Shown piece by piece: positions 25,693 through 34,814 of a stretch of 64,000 nt of DNA. Under the pieces are notes generated by a model, which saw only the letters and a list, made by a program, of their open reading frames with translations, searched no databases and was not told the DNA's origin. Source of the stretch: JACDEA01 sp963742585 (GTDB taxonomy: Bacteria > Actinomycetota > Acidimicrobiia > Acidimicrobiales > JACDEA01); the NCBI GenBank assembly GCA_963742585.1, contig CAVUMI010000009.1:1736001-1800000 (forward strand), in the 5' to 3' direction. The translations under genes were made by a program, and so were the position numbers. Positions within the stretch are counted from its first letter, which is position 1. The number at the start of each line of letters is the position of its first letter.

Positions 25693-27390
25693 CTAGTCGC
25701 CCAGTACCGCGGCTACCGCGCCGGGCACCGCGGCGCCGGCCGATGCGACAAGCGGCAGTGCGAGCGCGGGAGTGCCGGCGATGAAGCAGGTGTCAATCTC
25801 GGCCCACTGCTCGTTCGGCGGTCCGTCCGTTACGGGCGACTCCAGCGCGGCCAGGAAATCCCGCGCCCGATCGAGATCGAGATCGCCGGCCAGCAACGCC
25901 GCCCGGACGACACGCCGGTCTGCATCCAATTCCTCGGCGACCGCCTCCGGAAGCGGCTCCAGCTGCATGAAGGGATCGACGGCAGGGTGGACGGCTACCC
26001 GGGTGAATGGCGCCGCGCCGGCGAGGCGCAGACCGAGCGCGGCCATGCGGACGGCCCAGAGAACGAGACCGGTCGGCGCCACGACCAGCAGCGTGGAAGC
26101 CGCCGCCTGCGCTGGTCCCGCTTCGTCGTGGGGCCAGCCGGCCAGTGCGAGAGGCCAGACCGCGCCGACGAAACGGGCATCGAGTACGTCGTCATCGGGA
26201 ACCACGGTGCCCATGCATTTGCCGCACGAGCCGTCGGGCTCGACCGACACGGCGGCCTGGCCGCAGTCGAGACAGGTACCGACGGGCACGGGCTGGCCGG
26301 CCCACACCTGGTGACTGAGGCACCAATCCCCGCGCTGGCCGGCGACCTCCAGAAGCTCGTGGCCGGCGGCGGCCGGGGCGACCGTGATCTGGCCTTGGCG
26401 CACCGCGTCCGCGGCCAGCACCTCCAGATCCGCCATCGGCAGGACCCAATGGCGCCCGAGGCGGGGCACGACGATCGTGCCGCAACGGCGGCATCGAGAT
26501 ACGTCCTCCTCGACGGGGTCAACGCTTTGGACCACACCCTCGGCCGCCAGCAACTCGCTGGCCGCCGCTCGCGCCGCGTACCGACCAAGGCCCTTCAGCG
26601 GGCCGGCAGCTGCGACAGTGCCTTCGCCATCGAGCACCATCACCGGAAGCAACCCGTGTCGCCGGGCCAGGTCGAGATCAGACTCGCTGTGCGCGGGCAC
26701 GACGAGTCGCGGTGGCTCGTCGTCCGCGTCCGCAATCACGGGGACACTGCGACCGGCAATGGGCAGCTCGACCGACGCGCCCTCCGCCGAGTGTCCAGAG
26801 GGCACCGCGACGGCAACCGCCCCAGGTAGAAGTTCGACCGCCACGACATCGAGTTCGAGGATCTCGCCATCGGGCAGCGGCAGCTGGACACGGTGGGAGT
26901 CGGCCAGTGATGTCCCCTCCTCGGCATCGACCTCGTCGACCACCGTCGTACAGCGAGGACAGGTGTTGACGACACGCTCGACTCGCGTCAGCTGACCCGC
27001 CTCGTAGAGGCGGACGAACGCCGTGCGGGCGGCCAGCGCGACGGCGCCGTTGTCCAGCGCACCGGCATCGAGGTCAACGCTGACGGCAAGCTCAGCAAGG
27101 AGCTCGATCGCCTGCGTCCGCCCGTCGGCCTCGGTGGCCCGCGCCCGAGCCACGAAGTCGTCGCGACCCATGTCGACGCGGTCGAGGCCCTCGCGGGCCA
27201 GTTCACGCTCCACCGCCAGCTGGCTGGCCAAGTCGCCGGCCAGCACGCCCGCGGACCACTCGACGGGGTGACCTTCAGATCGCGCGTAGCGCACGATGAC
27301 GTCAGCGGTGACGAGGGTGACCAGCTGGGCGAGCCGCAGACCGCCGGTGACCCGCACCGGGCTGGTGAGGACGCGTAGGGGATCCGCCAC
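25693..27390 (-). CDS. Degenerate valyl-tRNA synthetase-like protein, catalytic motifs lost
   Basis: 565 residues, against roughly 850-900 for ValRS. Collinear ValRS landmarks are visible: VIVRYARSEG (32-40), ASQLAVERELAREG (55-68), a CPRC zinc ribbon (144-147), CRRCGTIVVP (300-309), DWCLSHQVWAGQPVPVGTC (355-373), DVLDARFVGAVWPLALAGWP (401-420) and LVLWAVRMAALGLRLAG (442-458). The active site is gone: the HxGH segment reads RLAQ (19-22), GTDHAGIATQ reads GVLAGDLASQ (48-57), and the whole KMSKS loop is missing after FTRVAVHPA (462-470). The tRNA anticodon-binding domain is also shortened. It occupies the valS position between clpX and folC. It cannot be a normal synthetase; a regulatory, editing or tRNA-binding role is conjecture. 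Codon use looks ordinary and the frame is open throughout. Confidence 0.82.
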   Translation of the reverse strand: MADPLRVLTSPVRVTGGLRLAQLVTLVTADVIVRYARSEGHPVEWSAGVLAGDLASQLAVERELAREGLDRVDMGRDDFVARARATEADGRTQAIELLAELAVSVDLDAGALDNGAVALAARTAFVRLYEAGQLTRVERVVNTCPRCTTVVDEVDAEEGTSLADSHRVQLPLPDGEILELDVVAVELLPGAVAVAVPSGHSAEGASVELPIAGRSVPVIADADDEPPRLVVPAHSESDLDLARRHGLLPVMVLDGEGTVAAAGPLKGLGRYAARAAASELLAAEGVVQSVDPVEEDVSRCRRCGTIVVPRLGRHWVLPMADLEVLAADAVRQGQITVAPAAAGHELLEVAGQRGDWCLSHQVWAGQPVPVGTCLDCGQAAVSVEPDGSCGKCMGTVVPDDDVLDARFVGAVWPLALAGWPHDEAGPAQAAASTLLVVAPTGLVLWAVRMAALGLRLAGAAPFTRVAVHPAVDPFMQLEPLPEAVAEELDADRRVVRAALLAGDLDLDRARDFLAALESPVTDGPPNEQWAEIDTCFIAGTPALALPLVASAGAAVPGAVAAVLGD

Positions 27391-27442
27391 GGCGTCCGCA
27401 GCGTATCGGCTGCCAGCAGCAGCGCTCTAGGGGCTCGGCTAC

Positions 27443-27853
27443 TTACGCGGCCTTGCTCAGGCGGGCGCGTGCGGCATCAGCCGCCGTCAGCGCTACCTCG
27501 CGCGTCGCTTCGGCGGCGTGCTCGAGGTGAGGCCGGCTGGCCTCTAGCGCGTGTTCGAGCCGTGGCCGGCCCGCCTCGATGGCGTGTTCGAACTTGGGCT
27601 TGGCTGCCTTCGCCATGCCTGCGACCGCGGCGGCCACCTTGGCGCCCTTGGCGACGTGCTTAGTGCGCTTGCGTGCCCGGCGGTCGAGCAAGAGCCCGAA
27701 CGCAGCGCCAGCCAGCGCGCCACTCCCGACCGTCTTCATGGTCGTGCTCTCGTCCTCGGCTGGGGCGTCGACCGACCCACTCGTGGTCTTGGCGATCGCC
27801 ACGCCAGCACCGATCGTCCCACCTAGCAACGCGGATGTAACCATCTTCCGCAT
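27443..27853 (-). CDS. Small membrane-associated protein with 11-residue repeats
   Basis: 136 residues, family not recognised. An N-terminal Gly-rich hydrophobic segment (TSALLGGTIGAGVAIA) and a second (GSGALAGAAFGLLL, about 43-56) could be membrane hairpins. After a basic stretch (DRRARKRTKH) come three in-register 11-residue units at about 85-117, of form (R/K)P-x-(L/F)-E-H-A-x-E-A-x, which should form one amphipathic helix. It ends with an Ala-rich helix. It lies between clpX and the ValRS-like gene, all on the same strand. Confidence 0.6.
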   Translation of the reverse strand: MRKMVTSALLGGTIGAGVAIAKTTSGSVDAPAEDESTTMKTVGSGALAGAAFGLLLDRRARKRTKHVAKGAKVAAAVAGMAKAAKPKFEHAIEAGRPRLEHALEASRPHLEHAAEATREVALTAADAARARLSKAA

Positions 27854-27897
27854 GCGGTGACTGTCTCCGCCCGCGGCGACTGACAAACGTTTTTGCG

Positions 27898-29178
27898 CTA
27901 CGACGCAGCCCGGCGAGGGCGGGTTTCCTTCTCCGGTGTCTCGGTCTTGGGAATCAGCGTCGGGTTCACGCGATCCAGGACCACCGAACGATCGATCAGG
28001 CACTTGCCGATGTCGCTGCGACTGGGCAGGTCGTACATGACCTCGAGAAGCACCTCTTCGAGAATCGCTCGCAGGCCGCGGGCGCCCGTGCCACGAAGGA
28101 GCGCCTGCTCGGCCACTGCTTCGAGCGCGTCGTCGGAGAACTCGAGTTCGACGTTGTCGAGCTCGAACATGCGTTTGTACTGCTTGATCACGGCGTTCTT
28201 GGGTTCGACGAGGATGCGCACGAGCGCTTCCTTGTCGAGGTTGGAAACCGCACCAACAACCGGCAGGCGACCGACGAATTCGGGGATGAGGCCGAACTTG
28301 AGCAGGTCCTCCGGCGCCATCTGCCGGAGCAACTCGCCCAGGTCCTTCTCGGTGGAACGGTTGATGTCGGCACGGAAGCCGATGCCTTTGCGGCCGATGC
28401 GCGACTCGATGATCTTCTCGACCCCGGCGAATGCGCCGCCGCAGATGAAGAGGATGTTGGTGGTGTCGATCTGGATGAACTCTTGATGCGGGTGCTTGCG
28501 GCCGCCCTGGGGCGGGACCGATGCGGTGGTGCCTTCCAGGATCTTCAGCAACGCCTGCTGTACGCCCTCGCCCGACACATCGCGAGTGATCGACGGGTTC
28601 TCGCTCTTGCGGGCGATCTTGTCGATCTCGTCGATGTAGATGATGCCGGTCTCCGCCTTCTTGACGTCGTAGTCGGCGGCCTGGATGAGCTTGAGGAGGA
28701 TGTTCTCGACGTCCTCACCGACGTAGCCCGCTTCGGTGAGTGCAGTGGCATCGGCAATCGCGAACGGAACGTTGAGCATTCGCGCCAGTGTCTGGGCGAG
28801 ATAGGTCTTGCCACAGCCGGTCGGACCCACCAGGAGGATGTTGGACTTGGCCAGCTCGACTTCGGCGTCGTGGTAGCCGCCTGACTGGACGCGCTTGTAG
28901 TGGCTGTAGACCGCGACGGCGAGGATCTTCTTGGCGTGCTCCTGCCCGATGACGTAGTCGTTCAGGAACTCGCTGATCTCTTTGGGCTTGGGCAGCTCAT
29001 CGAAGCGGACCTCGGAGGTATCGGCGAGCTCCTCCTCGATGATGTCGTTGCACAGTTCGATGCACTCGTCGCAGATGTAGACGCCGGGTCCGGCGATGAG
29101 CTTGCGCACCTGTTTCTGCGACTTACCGCAGAAGCTGCACTTAACGAGGTCGCCGCCGCCGTCTCCCAGTCTCGCCAC
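27898..29178 (-). CDS. clpX: ATP-dependent Clp protease ATP-binding subunit ClpX
   Basis: 426 residues. N-terminal zinc-binding domain (CSFCGKSQ and CDECIELC), Walker A GPTGCGKTYLAQ, Walker B IIYIDEIDK, a pore loop and the ClpP-docking RKGIGF. It unfolds substrates for ClpP. It follows clpP by 16 bp in a tig-clpP-clpX operon. Confidence 0.97.
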   Translation of the reverse strand: MARLGDGGGDLVKCSFCGKSQKQVRKLIAGPGVYICDECIELCNDIIEEELADTSEVRFDELPKPKEISEFLNDYVIGQEHAKKILAVAVYSHYKRVQSGGYHDAEVELAKSNILLVGPTGCGKTYLAQTLARMLNVPFAIADATALTEAGYVGEDVENILLKLIQAADYDVKKAETGIIYIDEIDKIARKSENPSITRDVSGEGVQQALLKILEGTTASVPPQGGRKHPHQEFIQIDTTNILFICGGAFAGVEKIIESRIGRKGIGFRADINRSTEKDLGELLRQMAPEDLLKFGLIPEFVGRLPVVGAVSNLDKEALVRILVEPKNAVIKQYKRMFELDNVELEFSDDALEAVAEQALLRGTGARGLRAILEEVLLEVMYDLPSRSDIGKCLIDRSVVLDRVNPTLIPKTETPEKETRPRRAAS

Positions 29179-29194
29179 CGTTTTCTCCCGCCCC

Positions 29195-29830
29195 TCAGGC
29201 CACGCCGGCGGCGACCGGAATCTGCGCCGCCTCCCGCGTGGTGATCACTTCGTCGACAATTCCGTACGCCAATGCTTCGTCCGCGCTCATGATGAAGTCG
29301 CGGTCGGTGTCCTTCTTGACCTTCTCGAGCGGTTGACCGGTGTGATGCGAGATCATCTGGTCGAGGAGATCGCGCATGCGCAGGATCTCCTTGGCCTGGA
29401 TCTCGATGTCGGCCGCCTGCCCTGCGGCACCACCGTACGGCTGATGCAGCAGCACCCTCGCGTGCGGTAGTGCGAAACGCTTGCCCTTGGTGCCCGCGGC
29501 CAGCAGCACGGCTGCGGCTGACGCCGCTTGCCCGTAGCAGAAGGTCGACACCTCGTTGTTCACGAACTGCAGGGTGTCGTAAATGGCGAAGAGCGCGGTG
29601 ATGTCGCCGCCCGGGGAATTGATATAGAGGCTGATCTCTTTGTCGTTCGCTTCGGATTCGAGAAACAGCAGCTGCGCGCACACCAAATTGGCAATGGTGT
29701 CGTCGATGGGTGTGCCGAGGAAGATGATGCGTTCCTTCAACAGCCGCGAGTACAGGTCGAAGGCGCGTTCACCACGGCTGCTGGACTCGATGACCGTGGG
29801 GACGAGGTAGTTGCGGATCGGTTCAATCAC
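29195..29830 (-). CDS. clpP: ATP-dependent Clp protease proteolytic subunit
   Basis: 211 residues from GTG 29830 (MIEPIRNYLVPTVIE). Ser protease motifs: GQAASAAAVLLAAG with the catalytic Ser and LPHARVLLHQPYGG with the His. YINSPGGDITALFAIYD is the strand lining the active site. The start overlaps the tig stop as GTGA, giving coupling. A second ClpP is encoded at 55.2-55.8 kb; actinobacteria usually need two different ClpP rings, so the two may work together. Confidence 0.96.
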   Translation of the reverse strand: MIEPIRNYLVPTVIESSSRGERAFDLYSRLLKERIIFLGTPIDDTIANLVCAQLLFLESEANDKEISLYINSPGGDITALFAIYDTLQFVNNEVSTFCYGQAASAAAVLLAAGTKGKRFALPHARVLLHQPYGGAAGQAADIEIQAKEILRMRDLLDQMISHHTGQPLEKVKKDTDRDFIMSADEALAYGIVDEVITTREAAQIPVAAGVA

Positions 29831-31164
29831 GACTGCTCCTGTACTTCCTCTTTTTCGATGTCGGGCGTCAGGTCGGCGCGGTCGATCGGATTCCCCTCCT
29901 CGTCCACGACTTCGGCGTGCTCGACGAGCCACTCCAATGCCTTGGAATTCCTGAGTTCCGAGCGTACCGCGGGTGTCTGACCAGCGCGGTCGAGTTGCTT
30001 GCGCACCTTGTCCGGTTTTTCACCCATGCGCTCGGCCATCTGGACGATCTCGTTATCGAGATCCTCCTCGGTGACCACTATCTCTTCGGCGTCGGCCACG
30101 CCGCGCAGGGCGATGTTGGCCTTGACGGCGGAACTCGACTCCGTGCGTAGCTGCTCTATGAGCTGATCCTGTGTGGTGTCAGTGGCTTCCAGGTATTGCG
30201 CCATCGAGATCTGCTGTGAGGAGAGGCGGTGGGCCAGGCTGTGGAGCCGCCGCTCCATTTCGGCACCGACAAGCGGCTCGGGCATGTCTTCAGCCACGAG
30301 TTCGACGAGGGCATCCGCGACCTTGCTGCGCAACGCAAACTGGGCCTGCATTTTCTTGATGAGCGAAAGCCGGTTGCGAATGTCGGCCTCGAGCTCCGCG
30401 ACCGTCTCGAACTCGGACGCTTCGCCGGCCCATTCGTCGGTGACGTCCGGAAGGACCTTCTCCTTCACGTCCTTCACCAGGAGCTGAATCGTTGCTTCCT
30501 CGCCGTCACCGACGGTGGCATTGAACTTGAGGATGTCGCCGACCTTCGCGCCGCGCAGTTGCTCGTCGAGTTGCGGCAGTACCGAACCGCTGCCCACCTC
30601 GTACATGAAGTCTTCGGCGTTGAGACCTTCGACCGGCTGGTCGTGGCGATAGCCCTTGAGGTCGACTGTTACGTGGTCGCCGTCGAGCGCCGGGCGGCCG
30701 ACCGGCGTGAGCTCGCCGTGCTGCTGGCGGAGCCGCTCCACCTGCGCGTTCACTTCGTCCTCGGTGGCGGCGATCGCTGGCACCGCGACGCGGAGGCCCT
30801 GGTAACCGGCGACGGAAACCGTGGGCATCACTTCGACGACTGCGTCGAATGCGACCGGGCCGGACTCCTCGCCAGCGGTGATGTCGATCTCGGGTTGTGC
30901 GATCGGCTCGACGTTGCTCTCGGCTACGGCCTGGGCGTAGAAGTCGGGTAGCGACTGCTGGAGCGCCTCGCGGCGGGCGACGTCGGCGCCAATGCGTGCT
31001 TCGAGCACGCGGCGGGGCGCCTTGCCCGGGCGGAAGCCAGGTATGCGGACGTCCTGCGCCATCTTCCGGAACGCGGCGTCGAGGGCCTTCTCGAACTCCT
31101 GCTCGTCGACCTCGACCGAGAGCTTGACCTTGTTCCCCTCGAGGGGCTCGACGACCGCTTTCAT
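29827..31164 (-). CDS. tig: Trigger factor
   Basis: 445 residues. The ribosome-binding tail has GFRPGKAPRRVLEARIG (the GFRxGxxP signature); the FKBP-like PPIase domain follows (DGDHVTVDLKGY, FMYEVGSGSVLPQLDEQL), then a long helical chaperone arm. It is the ribosome-bound chaperone for nascent chains. First gene of tig-clpP-clpX. Confidence 0.96.
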   Translation of the reverse strand: MKAVVEPLEGNKVKLSVEVDEQEFEKALDAAFRKMAQDVRIPGFRPGKAPRRVLEARIGADVARREALQQSLPDFYAQAVAESNVEPIAQPEIDITAGEESGPVAFDAVVEVMPTVSVAGYQGLRVAVPAIAATEDEVNAQVERLRQQHGELTPVGRPALDGDHVTVDLKGYRHDQPVEGLNAEDFMYEVGSGSVLPQLDEQLRGAKVGDILKFNATVGDGEEATIQLLVKDVKEKVLPDVTDEWAGEASEFETVAELEADIRNRLSLIKKMQAQFALRSKVADALVELVAEDMPEPLVGAEMERRLHSLAHRLSSQQISMAQYLEATDTTQDQLIEQLRTESSSAVKANIALRGVADAEEIVVTEEDLDNEIVQMAERMGEKPDKVRKQLDRAGQTPAVRSELRNSKALEWLVEHAEVVDEEGNPIDRADLTPDIEKEEVQEQS

Positions 31165-31225
31165 CAGGGGCCGAAGTGTACTGGCCGGGTGGTCCTAGTT
31201 CGGCGGAGCATGCCCACGCTCGTGC

Positions 31226-33319
31226 CTACGCCGCCCGACCAGGCTCGGCCGGCAGGAACGGCTCGAACATCGGCGCGAGGAATCGCGCGTAGGTGGCGGT
31301 GACGTGGTTGCTGTCGCGGTAGGCGATGGCGTTGCCGACGATGACCGGACAGCGCACACCGTCACACATGAAGGGTGTCGGGTCGATGATCTCAAACCCG
31401 GCCGCGGCCACTGCGGCCGCAACGGCTGCACGTTTGGCGGGATCACCAAATCCCACTCGGAGCTGTGTGTTGCACACGCGAACGTCAGCCAGATGCAGTC
31501 CTATGCAGTCAGGGACGGGCTGCCCGGGGCTTGGGCTGTCGAGGGTGAAGGCCACCTTGCTGCCATCAGCGGCGATAGTTCGAAGCGTCTTGACGGTCGC
31601 CTCTGCCCACGTCGTGGCCGACGTGCCCGGACCGGCGCCCGAATCGCGTTGACTGGCGATGACAAGCTCGGGCCGCATGGCGGCGATGCGCGCCAACGTT
31701 GCCTGACGCCACGTGTCGCACGACGTGTAGGTCCGGCCGAGAAGGAAGTTGAAGAGTGTGATGTCGGCCACCGGACAGGCTGCTTTGCTCCAGAGCACGA
31801 CGCGCCAGTGCCGAGTGCGACCGAGTTCGTCAAACGCCGGAAGCCACTGGTGAACGTGTGAGTCGCCGATGAGCACGACAGTTCTCCGTGCGTTGACATC
31901 TCCGAACGCACACGCTTCCTGCTTGGTACCGAAGAAGTCAAGGAAGCAGGTCGAGCCGTCCGACGGACCGTCCGACGGTGCTGACGCGACATCAGGGTCA
32001 AGGTTGCTCGGGGCGGCGATGAGCGAAAGGCCCTGCTGGGTCGTGCGTCGAATGGTGTCCGTCGCGGCTGGGAGGTCAACGCCGAGCGTTGGCAGCAGGG
32101 GTGACGCGGCGGGGCCCGGTCCGGCGTAGGCGGGCGGACGGGCCAGCACGAGGCCGCCTACGAGGAAGACCACTGCGGCGAGGGCGCCGGCAGTGGCGAA
32201 CCACCGGGCCGTCGGCCACGTACGCCGGCGAAACGGGCGCTCCACGACGTAGTAGCTGACAACAGCAGCCAGCAGGGACGCCAGAACGATCGCGCCGCGG
32301 GCTCTGACCCCAAGGGCGCGCCCTGCGGCCAATGGCGCGATCACAAGTAGTGGCCAGTGCCACATGTACCAGGAATAGGAGAGGCGGCCGATCGCCTGTG
32401 CAGGTCGGAACGAAAGCGCGCGCTCGGCGCCATAGGTGGTCGCGGCGCAGCCCGCGCCGATGATGATCGCTGTGCCGACAACCGGCAGAGCCACGGCAAC
32501 GCCTGGGTACGGTGTGCGGCCGTTATAAGCGAAGGCGGCGGCGAGTATGCCCGCCATCCCCAGCCACGACGCGGGGTCGGCGATGGCGCGAGGCAGCCTC
32601 GCCCAGCGGTGCGCGGTTACCGAAACCAACGCGCCGAGAGCGAGCTCCCAGGCGCGCGTGTGTAGTCCGAAGTAGGCCCAACCCGGAGAGTCACGCGTCA
32701 GGGTTGACGAGAGGTACACCGACACGATGCCGATGACGACCAACGCGGCAGCGAGCGCGCGACGTGGACGCCGAGTTGCGAAGACGACCACACCGAGGAT
32801 CAAGAGTGGCCACACCGCGTAGAACTGCTCTTCAACACCGAGCGACCAGAAGTGCTGGAAGGGCGACGTGCCCGCGACGGAGTTGAAGTACTGCGTCCCG
32901 CTCTCCGCCAACCGGTATGTCAGCCCGTAGAACGTGGTGTAGAACGCGTCGATGACGACGTTGCGTTGCTGCGTCGGCAGACCCCAGAGGCGGTACGCAA
33001 GCACGGTCGCGACCGTCACCGTCGCGGCGACGGGCAGCAGGCGCTTGATCCGCCGCGCATAGAACGCCGGCAACGCGGCCGCGCCGGTCGCGCTCACCAC
33101 CTTGGTCAGCTGCCCCGTGATGAGGAAGCCGGAGATGACGAAGAAAACGTCGACGCCAACGAAGCCGCCGGTGACCCGGCCGATACCACCGTGGTACAGA
33201 ACGACGAGAAGGACCGCGACGGCGCGCAGCCCCTCGATGTCGGGCCTGAAGCCGGTCCGCATGCCGGGCTCGGATTCAGGCAGGCGCGCCCTCTCGCTTT
33301 CCGAGCTCACCTCAGTCAC
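31226..33319 (-). CDS. OafA-type acyltransferase with C-terminal SGNH domain
   Basis: About 697 residues. Residues 15-370 form an acyltransferase-3 membrane domain: RPDIEGLRAVAVLLVVLYH and GGFVGVDVFFVISGFLIT are diagnostic. The C-terminal 250 residues are an SGNH-hydrolase-like domain (VLIGDSHVHQWLPAF for Ser block I and YRDSNHVTATYARFL with the Asp/His). Such proteins O-acetylate cell-surface glycans. The GTG at 33319 (or 33310) is chosen, since upstream codons cross the tRNA-Pro gene antisense. Stand-alone, divergent from tRNA-Pro. Confidence 0.88.
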   Translation of the reverse strand: MTEVSSESERARLPESEPGMRTGFRPDIEGLRAVAVLLVVLYHGGIGRVTGGFVGVDVFFVISGFLITGQLTKVVSATGAAALPAFYARRIKRLLPVAATVTVATVLAYRLWGLPTQQRNVVIDAFYTTFYGLTYRLAESGTQYFNSVAGTSPFQHFWSLGVEEQFYAVWPLLILGVVVFATRRPRRALAAALVVIGIVSVYLSSTLTRDSPGWAYFGLHTRAWELALGALVSVTAHRWARLPRAIADPASWLGMAGILAAAFAYNGRTPYPGVAVALPVVGTAIIIGAGCAATTYGAERALSFRPAQAIGRLSYSWYMWHWPLLVIAPLAAGRALGVRARGAIVLASLLAAVVSYYVVERPFRRRTWPTARWFATAGALAAVVFLVGGLVLARPPAYAGPGPAASPLLPTLGVDLPAATDTIRRTTQQGLSLIAAPSNLDPDVASAPSDGPSDGSTCFLDFFGTKQEACAFGDVNARRTVVLIGDSHVHQWLPAFDELGRTRHWRVVLWSKAACPVADITLFNFLLGRTYTSCDTWRQATLARIAAMRPELVIASQRDSGAGPGTSATTWAEATVKTLRTIAADGSKVAFTLDSPSPGQPVPDCIGLHLADVRVCNTQLRVGFGDPAKRAAVAAAVAAAGFEIIDPTPFMCDGVRCPVIVGNAIAYRDSNHVTATYARFLAPMFEPFLPAEPGRAA

Positions 33320-33375
33320 ATTGCCCCGCCAGCCGCCCAATTCAGTGGAGGCGAACTGTAGCCTCGTAGGCACAA

Positions 33376-33447
33376 CGGGGAGTGGCGCAGCGGTAGCGCA
33401 CCTGCTTTGGGGGCAGGAGGTCGGGGGTTCAAATCCCCCCTCCCCGA
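33376..33447 (+). tRNA. tRNA-Pro (TGG)
   Basis: Complete cloverleaf: acceptor CGGGGAG/CTCCCCG, D-arm, anticodon loop TTTGGGG (TGG), and T-arm GGGGGTTCAAATCCCCC. Discriminator A; no encoded CCA. Confidence 0.95.
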
Positions 33448-33525
33448 CTGAATGCACGGGCGGCCGCCCCGTGGCATCGTGTCGCATGACACGTCCATGG
33501 CGGGCGCACGACGGAGGGGGGCGCT

Positions 33526-34245
33526 GTGCGTCGGTTGAAACTCGTTGGAGTCGCGCTTGTGCTGGCCGTCGGGCTGTCCGCATGCGGGGACGACGACCCG
33601 CCGGCCTCTGAGTCGGCGTTCTGCGAAGCGCTGGTGAGCTTCGACAAGATCAGCACGCCGGGTGGGCCCGATGAGGATCCGGTGGAGGCGAACAAGACGT
33701 TCGGCGCCGCCGCGACGACGCCAGTCAAGACTCTCATCGACAATGCGCCCACTGATATAGAGCCAGACGTCGCGAGGCTCGTGGCCGCACTGAAGCAGGC
33801 GGCAAGCGGCGACGCGACGGGTGGCGACGCGGCCGACGAGGCGAAGGGGCCGATAGAGCTGTGGGCCTACGACAACTGCGGGTTCCACACGTTGGATGTG
33901 GAGGCACAGGACCACAGCTTCGTCGGGTTGCCCAAGACCGCCAAGGCCGGCCGGACGTCAATCCGGCTCAAGAACACGGGCAAGGAGTTCCACATCGTCC
34001 TGTGGCTGAAGCGTGAAGCCGGCGACAACCGCCCGGCGCCCGAAGCAATCGGTGCCGCCTTCGCCAACAACTTCCAAGGGTTCATTGAAGCCGGGGTCGC
34101 GGGCGCTGCGCCCGGCCAGACGGGTGCCGCGACACTGGACTTGCCCGCCGGGAGGTACACGGTGTTTTGCCCGATCGACGTCGACGGCAAGACCGACGAT
34201 CCTCACTTCGCCCACGGCATGGCCGCCGACATCACGGTCGAGTAG
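33526..34245 (+). CDS. Cupredoxin-like lipoprotein
   Basis: 239 residues from GTG 33526. The signal peptide ends in a lipobox (GLSAC, Cys at about residue 20). After an acidic helical region (about 25-110), the C-terminal half resembles a cupredoxin: a His in GKEFHIVLW, a Cys in YTVFCPID and HFAHGM near the end give His, Cys, His and Met ligand candidates, though the Cys-His spacing is longer than in plastocyanin. Copper binding is therefore a guess. It is not obviously part of an operon. Confidence 0.65.
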   Translation: MRRLKLVGVALVLAVGLSACGDDDPPASESAFCEALVSFDKISTPGGPDEDPVEANKTFGAAATTPVKTLIDNAPTDIEPDVARLVAALKQAASGDATGGDAADEAKGPIELWAYDNCGFHTLDVEAQDHSFVGLPKTAKAGRTSIRLKNTGKEFHIVLWLKREAGDNRPAPEAIGAAFANNFQGFIEAGVAGAAPGQTGAATLDLPAGRYTVFCPIDVDGKTDDPHFAHGMAADITVE

Positions 34246-34281
34246 CGGCGAGCAAACACCCGTTCGGTACCCTCGGCGTGC

Positions 34282-34710
34282 ATGCAGCGATGCGGCCGTT
34301 GTCGCGAGAACAAACCCGTCGAGGAGTTCAACTGGCGATACCAAGCACTAGGCAAACGCGACAATTACTGCCGTCCATACCGCGCTGCGTATAAGCAAGA
34401 GCACTACCTCGCCAACAAAGCTCGATACATCGCGAACGCGAAGCGTCGGCGTGAGTCTCTGACGGCCGCCAACACCGCTCTCCTGATGAAGTACCTCGCG
34501 ACGCACCCATGCGTCGACTGCGGCGAGTCAGATCCACTGGTGCTCGAATTCGATCACCTCCGTGACAAACAGTTCAGCGTGTCGGTAGGCGTGCCCAGCC
34601 GACGATGGGAGGACGTCCTCATTGAGATGGCGAAATGCGACGTGGTGTGCGCAAACTGTCATCGCCGACGGACCCAGCTGCGTGGTGGGTTTCGCCGCAC
34701 GCGGGTGTAG
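34282..34710 (+). CDS. Small HNH endonuclease-like protein
   Basis: 142 residues. A leading Cys pair (CGRC) and lone Cys (NYC), a basic helical middle (ANAKRRRES) and a terminal HNH-like site: CVDCGESDPLVLEFDHL followed by CANCHRRRT. The two CxxC pairs probably hold zinc and the EFDH His is the catalytic candidate. Similar stand-alone proteins are common in actinobacteria and phages. The last ten bases, including the stop, lie within tRNA-Gly. Confidence 0.72.
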   Translation: MQRCGRCRENKPVEEFNWRYQALGKRDNYCRPYRAAYKQEHYLANKARYIANAKRRRESLTAANTALLMKYLATHPCVDCGESDPLVLEFDHLRDKQFSVSVGVPSRRWEDVLIEMAKCDVVCANCHRRRTQLRGGFRRTRV

Positions 34711-34771
34711 CTCAATGGCAGAGCTCGAGGTTTCCAACCTCGCGACGAGGGTTCAATCCCCTTCACCCGCT
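34701..34771 (+). tRNA. tRNA-Gly (TCC)
   Basis: Acceptor GCGGGTG/CACCCGC, D-arm, anticodon loop TTTCCAA (TCC) and T-arm closing GAGGGTTCAATCCCC. The 5' end overlaps the HNH-like gene's stop codon. Confidence 0.93.
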
Positions 34772-34814
34772 CGCTGATTGCATCGATTCGCGCCCCGCCG
34801 GGTACAGCAACTTT

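Noticed and set aside
24976..26829. A 617-codon plus-strand frame opposite folC and the ValRS-like gene
   Set aside because: Spans two real genes in antisense and has no recognisable features. The minus-strand reading carries the ValRS landmarks.
33320..33583. N-terminal extension of the acyltransferase frame
   Set aside because: It is translated from tRNA-Pro antisense and does not resemble the family; a GTG at 33319 is a better start.
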